Positions 1 to 7,440 of a DNA stretch of 40,462 bases are shown in pieces. The first letter of the stretch is position 1, and the number at the start of each line of letters is the position of its first letter. Source of the stretch: Clostridia bacterium (GTDB lineage Bacteria; Bacillota; DTU086); the NCBI GenBank assembly GCA_012523575.1, contig JAAYIF010000029.1, positions 1-40,462 on the forward strand, given 5' to 3'. A program made the position numbers and the translations under genes. The notes under the pieces are model-generated. The model was not told where the DNA came from. It searched no databases and saw only the letters and a list, made by a program, of their open reading frames with translations.

Positions 1-85
1 GTTCCTGATCCTGTGCCATTGCAGGCATTGTGATGCAGTACAGGATGAAAGCCATCAGGAGAATTTGAGATACTTTTTTCTTCAA
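1..85 (-). CDS. 5' end of a secreted protein (partial, runs off the window)
   Basis: Reading leftwards, a GGAGGAG ribosome-binding site (93-99) lies seven bases before a TTG start at 85. The first 28 residues form a textbook Sec signal peptide: KKK at residues 2-4, a hydrophobic core, and a likely cleavage after the AMA motif near residue 24. The rest is outside the window, so no function can be given. It follows the tandem hairpins at 285-427 and so probably starts a separate transcript in the element. Similar signal peptides occur on the other exported proteins of this region. Confidence 0.7.
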   Translation of the reverse strand, partial: MKKKVSQILLMAFILYCITMPAMAQDQE

Positions 86-284
86 GTACAAACTCCTCCG
101 ATAAATTTTTTTTGTTATCTTACCATAATTTACCGCTCAAGAAAATCTTCAAAACTTTGCTCATCTTTCCTCCGTTAAAGATAGTGCCTGTTAATTTGCG
201 ATTAACCCCTCCCTTGCATTTTTATGAAGACTTCTGCCTGAAAGAACCGAAGTTCGGGCAGAAGATCGCTTCCCCATAGAATTG

Positions 285-310
285 AAAAAGGCTAGGGCAC
301 AACCCTAGCC
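285..310 (-). terminator. Intrinsic terminator, distal copy
   Basis: An 8-bp perfect stem (290-297 with 303-310, core GGCTAGGG) and a 5-base loop are followed on the minus strand by a run of five T (289-285). It is the last of three hairpins downstream of the CpaF-like gene and shares its stem sequence with the hairpin at 356-373. Confidence 0.8.
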
Positions 311-342
311 CGACGGGAGGGGAAGATTTTATAACAGGCACC

Positions 343-373
343 AAAAAATAAAAAAGGCTAGGACACCCTAGCC
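343..373 (-). terminator. Intrinsic terminator, middle copy
   Basis: A 7-bp stem (356-362 with 367-373, core GGCTAGG) and a 4-base loop are followed on the minus strand by a T-rich tract (355-343). It probably ends the transcript of the CpaF-like gene. Confidence 0.85.
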
Positions 374-399
374 TGAAAATGAAAGGAGGAGATGAAACC

Positions 400-427
400 A
401 AAAGTGGGTACGCGCGTACCCACTTTT
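400..427. terminator. Perfect 28-bp palindrome, terminator-like
   Basis: Positions 400-427 form an uninterrupted inverted repeat centred between 413 and 414, with the GC-rich core GTGGGTACGC and its complement. Seven T follow on the plus strand, four on the minus strand. It lies 50 bases beyond the CpaF-like stop and is the first of three hairpins. With no loop bases, it could equally be a protein-binding palindrome. Confidence 0.6.
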
Positions 428-477
428 TTTGACGACTCAAATTTAAGGTTTTTGGGGCATAGTTTGGCTTATGGTCA

Positions 478-1683
478 TTATACCACGTCAAAGCTTATTA
501 TCGGTCTGTAACCTTCTCCGGGCACCACTTCCACAACGGACATCAGCGTTCTCTTTCTATCTTCGGTCATAGTCTCTTTATCAAGAAAGATTACGAAGTC
601 AAACATAGACGCTATCTGTTCGTCCAAGAAGTCTTGAGGAAGCTGCACCCCGCCGTCCAAAAACATTCCGAACAAACGGGTTCTCAAATCGTGTATGTCC
701 CCTGCATGGCCGGTCGTCCAGAACCCTCCACTGCAAGATGAAGCCATCTGCGATGCTGCTATGATTTCTTTTGAACGAAGTTCTCCAACGATTGCCCGGT
801 CAGGGTTGTTCCTGTTCATTGTTTTACACAACTGCGTCATGTCCACGATTGTTTTATCCCCGAAACTTACTTCAACCAAATTTATGCAATTGGGCAAGTG
901 GGGTAAATACAGCTCAAAGCTGGTCTCAGCGATGAAAACCCTGTCAATCGGGTTAATGTGCAGAGCTAAAGCTCTCATGAGTGTCGTTTTCCCTGAATCC
1001 GTTCGTCCGAAGATGCCCAAATTAGCCCGCCCTTTTACCATGAGGTCTTTCAGCATATCAGCTGCGAACTGCGGAAGCATTTCGTTCTCCACCAGCTTTT
1101 CTATGGGCATTGGAGGTCTTGTTGTCGGAGACTTTCTTATGGTCGCTGCAACTCCAAGGGGGCTTGCTTTGTAACCCATACAGGCAATACGGCTACCGTC
1201 CTTGAGCCATGCGTCAACTAAAGGAGTGTTTTCTGTAAAAGGTCTGCCTGCGTCCTCGCATATTTTCTGGCAGTACCTCAGGACTTCCTCATTGCTCCTA
1301 AAGTATTGCTTCTTTGCTGGATGTCTCATCCCACCTTTTGCGTAAAACACTTTTGGACCGTCCTTTGAAGGGTTTATAAATACTTCTGTTACATCTTTGT
1401 TTTCCGGAGTAAAGAACTCCTGAAGCGGCCCGTATCCTGTTGACTGTCCAACTATTTCCTGTAATACTTCTTTCTTTTCTTCTGGGGTTAAGTCTTCCCT
1501 TATCATTACCGCCTGACGAGCAAGGGCTTCAATCTGCTCTTTTGATTTTTCATCCGCAAGTTTATTTTCGGAAAAAAGCTCCGGATGTTCTCTTGCAAGC
1601 TGAACGGCTATTTCGTCTACTATCCTATCTCTTTCCCTTTTAGCTTCTTCAAGCCAGTCTCCGTCTTTGAATTCCAAACCCAT
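478..1683 (-). CDS. CpaF/TadA/VirB11-family secretion ATPase
   Basis: This is a hexameric ATPase of the type that powers Tad pili and type IV secretion from the inner membrane face. The 401 residues hold an N-terminal helical region and a CpaF-like entry (STGYGPLQEF, 81-90), a P-loop GRTDSGKTT (226-234), a Walker B-type segment RAIVGEL (296-302) and the histidine box TTGHA (323-327). The P-loop has R and D where the family usually has small residues (G-T-G), but the GK[ST] core is intact. The start is ATG with AAGGGGGA about ten bases upstream. It lies 17 bp after a secreted stalk-domain gene, with which it probably forms an operon, and is followed by three hairpins. Its likely partners are the TadE-like protein and the coupling ATPase. 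Whether it serves a Tad pilus or a T4SS is not settled by sequence. Confidence 0.88.
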   Translation of the reverse strand: MGLEFKDGDWLEEAKRERDRIVDEIAVQLAREHPELFSENKLADEKSKEQIEALARQAVMIREDLTPEEKKEVLQEIVGQSTGYGPLQEFFTPENKDVTEVFINPSKDGPKVFYAKGGMRHPAKKQYFRSNEEVLRYCQKICEDAGRPFTENTPLVDAWLKDGSRIACMGYKASPLGVAATIRKSPTTRPPMPIEKLVENEMLPQFAADMLKDLMVKGRANLGIFGRTDSGKTTLMRALALHINPIDRVFIAETSFELYLPHLPNCINLVEVSFGDKTIVDMTQLCKTMNRNNPDRAIVGELRSKEIIAASQMASSCSGGFWTTGHAGDIHDLRTRLFGMFLDGGVQLPQDFLDEQIASMFDFVIFLDKETMTEDRKRTLMSVVEVVPGEGYRPIISFDVV

Positions 1684-1700
1684 TCAGCACCAGTCCCCCT

Positions 1701-2168
1701 TCAATCCTCAAGGTCAAGACAGAGAATACATATCCTTACTTCCTGACTGTCGGGAAGCCAGCGGAAAGTCATATCCAGTGCTCTGTAGAACTCACGAATT
1801 GGTACGCACATCCTTCCGTCTTTGATTTCAAAGTCCATGTTCCAAGTTTGCCCTTTGTCGCTTAAAGTGTCTCTAAGAACATCTATCGCAACATTGTGAG
1901 AACCCCTTGTAAAAGACATAACCTTTTTGTCAGCATCCCATCTTACTGTTATTTCGCCGGTTGCCAGCACATCCTTTATCGGTATATACATCTTTCCGCT
2001 GCTGAAATAAGGTTGAACATCCGAAAATTCTACCTTTTTACCGCTTGCATATACCTTGAGTGCTACTGAAGGATCAGAAGCATACGCTGAAGCATGAAGC
2101 AGCCCTATAAACACAAGCAGTAAAGAAAAGACAAGTAAATATTTAACTTTCCTAGACACTAAACTCAT
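1701..2168 (-). CDS. Secreted copper amine oxidase-type stalk-domain protein
   Basis: About 155 residues. An N-terminal signal peptide (about 1-30, ending ASAYA) is followed by one pair of repeats of the copper amine oxidase N-terminal (stalk) family. Each repeat shows the sequence 'G-(R/K)-M-x-(I/V)-P-I-(K/R)' and then a strand with 'RW'. In clostridial surface proteins this domain is a spacer or wall-associated module, not an enzyme. There is no catalytic amine oxidase domain. An ATG at 2168 is preferred over the GTG at 2171 because it sits better behind AAGGAG. It lies directly upstream of the CpaF-like ATPase in the same transcript, so it may be a surface part of the apparatus. Confidence 0.78.
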   Translation of the reverse strand: MSLVSRKVKYLLVFSLLLVFIGLLHASAYASDPSVALKVYASGKKVEFSDVQPYFSSGKMYIPIKDVLATGEITVRWDADKKVMSFTRGSHNVAIDVLRDTLSDKGQTWNMDFEIKDGRMCVPIREFYRALDMTFRWLPDSQEVRICILCLDLED

Positions 2169-2262
2169 CACTCTCCTTTATTTGTTTTTTGTTTTTTAAA
2201 TTTAAAAAGGTTTAATGCAAAAAATTAAAATGCTCTGAACACCCCCTTTTTTTTCTTTACTT

Positions 2263-2301
2263 AAAAAAGGCCCGCCTACCCTGTTTTTCGGATAGACGGG
2301 C
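2263..2301 (-). terminator. Intrinsic terminator
   Basis: A 12-bp stem with a few wobble pairs (2270-2281 with 2290-2301, core GCCCG) is followed on the minus strand by six T. It is the second of two terminators that close the MazEF cassette and insulate the downstream gene. Confidence 0.85.
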
Positions 2302-2336
2302 AACCGCCTGGGTTTTGTTGTGTAAGTTTTTTCATC

Positions 2337-2370
2337 AAAAAAAGCCCGAGTTAATGTCATCATCTCGAGC
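2337..2370 (-). terminator. Intrinsic terminator of mazEF
   Basis: A 7-bp stem (2344-2350 with 2364-2370) with a 13-base loop is followed on the minus strand by T7. It lies 24 bp after the mazF stop. Confidence 0.85.
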
Positions 2371-2393
2371 TTAATTCACCCTTTATTGTTGCT

Positions 2394-2747
2394 TTAAAAA
2401 TCAAGAAGAACATATATTTTAAATAAAACTTGCTCAATAACCCCTGACGGTGCTTTGCATACAAATTGAGCAGACCTTGCAACCCAGTCCACATTTTTAA
2501 TCTGATCAGCCAGTACAACTCCCGATATACCCAGACCTTTTGGCAGTTTAACTTCAAAAGGATAACCTTTAACCTTGGAGGTTATAGGACACGCCAATGC
2601 AAGCCCTGTTTTCCTATTGTATGCTTTTGGAGAAATGATAATTGCCGGACGTGAGCCTGCTTGTTCATGTCCCGCTTGAGGGCTGAACTGCATCCACACA
2701 ATATCTCCTTTATCGGGTACATATCGTCTACTTGACAGAGTCACCAT
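2394..2747 (-). CDS. mazF: MazF-family mRNA interferase toxin
   Basis: A 117-residue protein of PemK/MazF type, an endoribonuclease that cuts mRNA at short sequences and is held inactive by its antitoxin. Family marks are the opening 'PDKGDIVWMQFSPQAGHEQ', the following 'SRPAIIISP', and 'ACPITSKVKGYPFEV' in the middle, ending with a strand around 'DQIKNVDW'. The conserved catalytic Arg (SRPA) and the Thr/Ser (PITS) are present, so it looks active. The ATG lies inside the end of the antitoxin gene (7-bp overlap), giving translational coupling. Two terminators follow. Cassettes of this kind stabilise mobile elements, which fits the island. Confidence 0.93.
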   Translation of the reverse strand: MVTLSSRRYVPDKGDIVWMQFSPQAGHEQAGSRPAIIISPKAYNRKTGLALACPITSKVKGYPFEVKLPKGLGISGVVLADQIKNVDWVARSAQFVCKAPSGVIEQVLFKIYVLLDF

Positions 2748-2974
2748 ACTTCACGCCCCACAGGCCCCTCAACCACTATTTCTTCGTGCAGATTTTCGGG
2801 TGTGATTTGAGATAAGAGCGTTTCCAGATCGCACTCCGCAGGACGTATAACGATTGCACCATCTTCAATATAAAATTTAACCGACATCCCTTCTTTAAGC
2901 CCTATCTCTTTAGCCATTGAGTTGGGAATCCTTACCCCCAAGCTATTGCCCCATTTTTGCACCTTTGATTTCAT
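2741..2974 (-). CDS. mazE: MazE-family antitoxin
   Basis: A 77-residue protein with an AbrB/MazE-type swapped-hairpin DNA-binding N-terminus: 'KWGNSLGVRIPNSMAKEIGLKEG' spans residues 7-29, shown here only by its key parts KWGNSLGVRIP and EIGL. The acidic C-terminal tail (ITPENLHEE) ending in 'GREVW' is the usual MazF-binding segment. The start is ATG after AAAAGGAG. It is transcribed from a consensus promoter at 3012-3040 that overlaps palindromes, consistent with autoregulation by the MazE-MazF complex. The gene sits between the coupling ATPase and the stalk-domain gene and has its own transcription unit. Confidence 0.93.
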   Translation of the reverse strand: MKSKVQKWGNSLGVRIPNSMAKEIGLKEGMSVKFYIEDGAIVIRPAECDLETLLSQITPENLHEEIVVEGPVGREVW

Positions 2975-3000
2975 AAAAAAAACTCCTTTTTAATCCGAAT

Positions 3001-3040
3001 TGTATATACATAGTATATACATTAACGAACATAAAGTCAA
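3001..3040 (-). promoter_or_regulatory. mazEF promoter and palindromic operator
   Basis: On the minus strand a -35 TTGACT (3040-3035) and a -10 TATACT (3017-3012) are separated by 17 bp, close to the sigma-A consensus. Two self-complementary boxes, TGTATATACA (3001-3010) and GTATATAC (3013-3020), cover the -10 and the start region. Such boxes are typical targets of AbrB-fold antitoxins. Promoter is seen; operator role is inferred. Confidence 0.8.
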
Positions 3041-3092
3041 ACCACTTCTTTTCCTGATAGGCAATACTTTTAAAGTGCTTCCCTGCAAAAAT

Positions 3093-3132
3093 AAAAAAGC
3101 CCGACAAGCATTTAACTGCTGTCAGGCTTTTT
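3093..3132 (-). terminator. Intrinsic terminator of the coupling-ATPase operon
   Basis: A long stem (3094-3110 with 3117-3132, core AGCCCGACA) followed on the minus strand by T6. The hairpin overlaps the last codons of the VirD4-like gene. Confidence 0.85.
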
Positions 3133-4768
3133 GGACCTTCTTCACAAGGGAAGATAGAGAAGGTATAGAAGGTTTTGCACTCGTTTGGTTTTGTTTGAAG
3201 TAAGGAATTGCTTTTAAAATAACGGGTGGAAGGTTGTGAGCCAGCACGATTATCCTGTCTTTCTCCAGCCTTCTCAATTCGTCTGCGGACAAAAGGTTCG
3301 TGCTTTCTTCTTCATAGCTTGCCCGTCCCGCAATCTTTTGGAAGAATTCGTTGCTCTCTCCCGTAAGCCCCGAATAGAATATCTTTGTTTTCAGGTTGTT
3401 TATTATGTCCGTTTGTTCTTCAGGGCTGTATTCCCTTGCAAGCTGCTCTATGCCCTGCATACAAACATTAAGACTGATTTTCCTCGACCTCAATGTTGCT
3501 GCCATTTGTGCAAAACCCGGGATTTTCCCGATGTTCGGGAATTCGTCAAGGAAGAAGAAAACCGGCAAACCGGGTTCCATCACTAAATGCTCCATGATCT
3601 GCCAGTACAAAGTAGCTGAAAACGGCTTCATCAACTGGGATTTGTGTTCGGGTATTTGAATGAAGAAAACGGTCGGCTCTTTCCTTAAATCACTGGGAGA
3701 AAAACCTTCGTCCTGCACTACCCCTGCTATGTCGTCACGGGTAAAGAGCTTCAGCGAAGACACCGCAACGGTCCTTATGCTTCCTGCGGTTTCAGGGGAC
3801 TGAAGGGATTGCCCGTAAGCCAGGTATGTTTCCATAACCTTTACGCTTCCCTGCATCGCTAACTCTTTTCTCTTATCTTCGTCCATAGTGGAAATGTATT
3901 TATACGCCTTTACCATTGACGGCACTCTGTTTTCCTTCTTTGCCAGCTCCCGTTCCAAAAGGAGCATTGATTCCCACAGGGGTTGAGCGAAGGACACCCA
4001 CTGATCCGTTTGCCCGCCTTCGCTGTACCCGTTCTTTAAAGTAATTGAAGCCAGTTCCGATACTTCTGTTTCGTCTTTGCAGTTTGCCAGAGGGTTGTAT
4101 ACGCCTGAGTTTTTTCTTCCGGGAGCCAGTGCTACAACCTTCCAGCCCCTTTCCCTCAGCCTGTCCCCCGTTATCTGTTCCAGTTCGCCTTTTGGGTCGG
4201 TTACCACCGCTGATACCCCTTCGGGCAGGGTTAAAAGGTTTGGAATGAAGAACGAGCTGGTTTTACCGCATCCCGTGGGTCCGATGACGGCTATGTGTTC
4301 ACAGGAAGCACGGAGGGAAAGCCTTACGGGTTTGTTTGCTATGCCTTCCGAATACCCGAGGAAAACCCCGTCATCGCCCATCAACGGCTTCAAGGTCTGC
4401 TCCGTCCCCCACCTTGCAGTGCCCTGTTTCCCCAAGTGTCTTTTTCTTATCATCCTCTGCTCTATATATGAATAAGTTTTTTCCTTGAAGCGATTGTAAA
4501 AGTATATGCCCAAAGCAAGAAAAATCGCCAGAATTGATAAGGTTAAAATTAGTGAAACCGTTTCTGCTGTCGTCATTGGGACATCGGAAAAACGGTTTTT
4601 TATGAACTCCGCTTCCGCATCAGCCCAGTTTAAACCCCGATAGGTCGTCAGGGTTAAAAAGAAAGCGTGAATTCTCACTGCTAGAAAAATAACTATAATA
4701 CTTCCAAAGAAGGGTATCAGGAAAGCAGGGTTTATCTCTGAACCTTCTTTCTTTTCCATATATATCAT
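3122..4768 (-). CDS. TraG/VirD4-family type IV secretion coupling ATPase
   Basis: A 548-residue inner-membrane ATPase that in conjugation brings substrate to the secretion channel. Two N-terminal membrane helices (about 16-38 and 68-91) precede the P-loop GPTGCGKT (163-170), the family motif TDPKGEL (190-196) and the Walker B strand VFFFLDE (403-409). After it comes the VirD4-typical stretch ATLRSRKISLNVCMQGIEQL (424-443). The length and order match a full VirD4/TraG protein. The first ATG (4768) overlaps the stop of the GGDEF gene by one base; a second in-frame ATG three codons later (4759) is an alternative, as the AAGGAG lies very close to the first. The overlap means coupled expression with the GGDEF protein. 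No relaxase is seen nearby, so the substrate is unknown. Confidence 0.9.
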   Translation of the reverse strand: MIYMEKKEGSEINPAFLIPFFGSIIVIFLAVRIHAFFLTLTTYRGLNWADAEAEFIKNRFSDVPMTTAETVSLILTLSILAIFLALGIYFYNRFKEKTYSYIEQRMIRKRHLGKQGTARWGTEQTLKPLMGDDGVFLGYSEGIANKPVRLSLRASCEHIAVIGPTGCGKTSSFFIPNLLTLPEGVSAVVTDPKGELEQITGDRLRERGWKVVALAPGRKNSGVYNPLANCKDETEVSELASITLKNGYSEGGQTDQWVSFAQPLWESMLLLERELAKKENRVPSMVKAYKYISTMDEDKRKELAMQGSVKVMETYLAYGQSLQSPETAGSIRTVAVSSLKLFTRDDIAGVVQDEGFSPSDLRKEPTVFFIQIPEHKSQLMKPFSATLYWQIMEHLVMEPGLPVFFFLDEFPNIGKIPGFAQMAATLRSRKISLNVCMQGIEQLAREYSPEEQTDIINNLKTKIFYSGLTGESNEFFQKIAGRASYEEESTNLLSADELRRLEKDRIIVLAHNLPPVILKAIPYFKQNQTSAKPSIPSLSSLVKKVQKA

Positions 4769-7440
4769 CAGCTCCTTAAAACGATGTAGGGGCAGGTCTC
4801 TATTTTCCCCTTGTGGTAGGGCACTCCTTTTTTGTTCAGGTCATACTCCAGAAGTGCCGAGGACGTTTCCAAATTATTTGAAATAACGGCAGCGTATGGT
4901 ACGTGGTTCTCCAGCCACAAGGTCGCTTCATCAGGATCGTTAAAAGCATCAAACAGTATTCCTCTAACTTCAGGTAGTTTTTTGAAGCCCACAGCCATAA
5001 TCCTTATGCCCCTTTTGCTGTCCAAAAGGTTTGCCACCACTTCATCCAGAACCTTCATCCCCTTTTGGGGTTTGTTCCTGTCAATACCAACTGTTGGTAG
5101 TAAAAATGCTTCCAAGGCGTATTCTTTTATTTTAGGATCAGAGGAAAATACGACGCATACCTCCCTGCAGTGCGGGAGTTTTCTCTTTCTCCAAGCATCA
5201 ACATTTTCTCCCGTGAAGGTTTCTCCGACCGCCCAAAGAAAGATGTTTGCCTGCTCCGCAACAGCTTTGTATGCTAAAGATTTTTCTTCGTATTTTGCGT
5301 AAAACACAACGGTGTCGGAGAACCTCAACGCTCTTCCCAAAGAACCAAAATTGCTTTCGTTTATCAAAGATACGGTTTCCCTTTCGTCCTGGTAAAACTT
5401 CCTTATGAGGCAGGCCAATTCTTCCGCATCTCTGTGCGATGTAGGAGAGGAAACGCCAATGAGATAAGCAGATTTTGTCCTTACTTCCTCTGCCTTTGTT
5501 GCTTCTTGTTCCTCTCTGAACAGCTTGAGAGACGGAATTTTTGAAGGAAGTTTTATCTCAACCGAAGTGAGCTTATTTATCAGGCTTTCTCCTATCCTAG
5601 CAGGAACAAGCAGTTTTCTTTTTTCCGGGGGCTGCTTCTTTTCTAAAGGCAAGGGAGGAACAATGGTCTTGTCCTCCTGTTTTATCTCATCTTTTTGGGT
5701 TTTCTCTGTTTTTCCCGCCTCTTTTTCGTACCCGTTCACGATGTAAGAAAGTATGTTTTTACTTTCTTCAGCTAAAGGTCCAAGGGTGTATACCCATTCC
5801 CCCTGATCCTCTACGACTTCCTCTTTTGTTTCCTTTTTAACTTCTTCCTTTATTTCCTCTTTAGCTTCTTCTTTTACTTCCTCTCTAATTACCTCTCTGG
5901 CTTCTTCTTTAACTGCTTCTTGAGCTTTCTCCTTTGCTTCTTTTTCCGCTTCCTTTGCCTTTTCCTCTATTTCTCTGCTGAACTGGACAACCTTGTTCCT
6001 GCCCGTCTTTTTGGCTTCGTAAAGTGCTAGGTCAGCTTTGTTGATAAGGTCTGTAACATTATCCGCATCTTTCTTAAACACCGCTATGCCTGCGGAAAAG
6101 GTTGTCTTTATCCTTCGACCCCTGTCACGGCTTATGTTTCGCCCTCTGTCTAAAATAGTCCTTTGCCTTTCCCAGTTCTGCCTGAGCCGCTCTACAACAG
6201 GAAGGATGTCCAGATTATTTTTAAAGATAATTACGAACTCTTCCCCGCCGTACCGGAATACAAGGTCCGTTTCCCTTACATTATTTTTCAGGAAGGATGC
6301 AAACTGTTTCAAAACCATGTCTCCAGCTTCGTGCCCATACCTATCATTCACGGACTTAAAGTGATCAATGTCGAGTATTGCTAGAGAAAAGTCTGTTTTC
6401 TTTTCTGCAAGGATTGTCAGATATTCGTCTAAAAAAAGCCTGTTGTAGGCGTTTGTGAGCCGGTCTGTCGCTGCTTTGTCCCACAAGTTTCGCAGGCGTT
6501 GGGCTGTTATTTTCAGCTTCCTTATGTTCTCTCTGCTCAGCAAAGGTATAACTTCGTCTGCCCCGTAGGAGTAGAATCTGCTTCCTTCTTCCATGTCGGC
6601 TTCTACCACAGCAAAGACAGCGCACTCAAAGGCTGCCCGCCTGCGTAGCATTTGCAGGAGCATAGGGGTCTTTTTATTTTTTGAAGAAAAAATTAAGACT
6701 TCAGGCTGAAAGTCCAAAAGAGCTTCTTCAAGAGTATCCCCTTCTTGAAACCGCCTGCAGAAGTCCCCCGATATGCCGTATATGTAATCGTAACAGGGTC
6801 TGGCGTCCTGTTCTTCGATGCTGAAGGCTTCCTCTGCTTCGTTTTTCCCTGCTTCTTCCTTCCCTGTCGGTTCAGCTTCTACCGGTTTATCTTCTGCTTT
6901 TTCCGCTTCAGTCTCTTTCTCCTGTTTGTGCCTGCTTTCAGTTTTATACTGTTCCTGTTCAGACGGGGCTGGAGGTTCATCTTCATATTCTTCTTCCATC
7001 TGTTGATCTACCCGTATAGGTCTCATTATTGCAGGCTCTATCCCTACCAATGAAACTGCGTAGCTGTACGGAGAAGGTTCGTCTATCATTTGCACTAGTA
7101 GAGGAAGGGAAATTGGGTTAGTCAATATGTCATAAATACCTAGCTTTATTATCTCCGAAATAAAGTTTCTGTTTGGTTCAGGGTTGTAGTCGATGTAAAC
7201 CACCCTTACATCGCAGGACCGCACATCCTTAATAACGGAAAGCAAATCTACTGATCCCACGAGGGCTGAAGATATTACCGCAACGTCAGGCAGGTTTTTG
7301 TCAGCCCGTTCAAGCAAGTTTTTGACTGCTTCCCTGTAATACGCTTTACCGCAAATATCATACCTTTCCGTTTCTTCTATGTACTCATCTACTTCCAAAA
7401 TATTGGTGGCTAAAAGCAAGCTCAGTCTTTTCTTCTTCAA
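4768..7440 (-). CDS. Multidomain receiver-like / GGDEF diguanylate cyclase protein
   Basis: An 890-residue cytoplasmic protein. Residues 1-120 look like a CpaE/receiver-type alpha-beta domain, 148-207 form an acidic Glu/Lys linker, and 215-320 form a second receiver-like fold. A GGDEF domain (about 325-490) follows: the metal-site Asp in LAILDIDHFK, the NDRYGH motif, GGEEF at 398-402, and an RETD inhibitory I-site at 389-392. A second charged linker with K-E-E repeats covers about 490-545, and 640-890 is a second, unrecognised alpha-beta region. The intact GGEEF and RxxD predict c-di-GMP synthesis with product inhibition. The TTG start overlaps the stop of the TadE-like gene, and the stop overlaps the coupling-ATPase start, so all three are coupled. 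Neither receiver-like domain was checked for a phospho-acceptor Asp, and the C-terminal function is unknown. Confidence 0.85.
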   Translation of the reverse strand: MKKKRLSLLLATNILEVDEYIEETERYDICGKAYYREAVKNLLERADKNLPDVAVISSALVGSVDLLSVIKDVRSCDVRVVYIDYNPEPNRNFISEIIKLGIYDILTNPISLPLLVQMIDEPSPYSYAVSLVGIEPAIMRPIRVDQQMEEEYEDEPPAPSEQEQYKTESRHKQEKETEAEKAEDKPVEAEPTGKEEAGKNEAEEAFSIEEQDARPCYDYIYGISGDFCRRFQEGDTLEEALLDFQPEVLIFSSKNKKTPMLLQMLRRRAAFECAVFAVVEADMEEGSRFYSYGADEVIPLLSRENIRKLKITAQRLRNLWDKAATDRLTNAYNRLFLDEYLTILAEKKTDFSLAILDIDHFKSVNDRYGHEAGDMVLKQFASFLKNNVRETDLVFRYGGEEFVIIFKNNLDILPVVERLRQNWERQRTILDRGRNISRDRGRRIKTTFSAGIAVFKKDADNVTDLINKADLALYEAKKTGRNKVVQFSREIEEKAKEAEKEAKEKAQEAVKEEAREVIREEVKEEAKEEIKEEVKKETKEEVVEDQGEWVYTLGPLAEESKNILSYIVNGYEKEAGKTEKTQKDEIKQEDKTIVPPLPLEKKQPPEKRKLLVPARIGESLINKLTSVEIKLPSKIPSLKLFREEQEATKAEEVRTKSAYLIGVSSPTSHRDAEELACLIRKFYQDERETVSLINESNFGSLGRALRFSDTVVFYAKYEEKSLAYKAVAEQANIFLWAVGETFTGENVDAWRKRKLPHCREVCVVFSSDPKIKEYALEAFLLPTVGIDRNKPQKGMKVLDEVVANLLDSKRGIRIMAVGFKKLPEVRGILFDAFNDPDEATLWLENHVPYAAVISNNLETSSALLEYDLNKKGVPYHKGKIETCPYIVLRS

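Noticed and set aside
222-491. An 89-residue frame on the minus strand
   Set aside because: It covers the tandem hairpins and has a low-complexity, proline- and phenylalanine-rich product with no ribosome-binding site.
695-1174. A 159-residue plus-strand frame inside the CpaF-like gene
   Set aside because: It is the antisense of a clearly coding ATPase gene with all its motifs.
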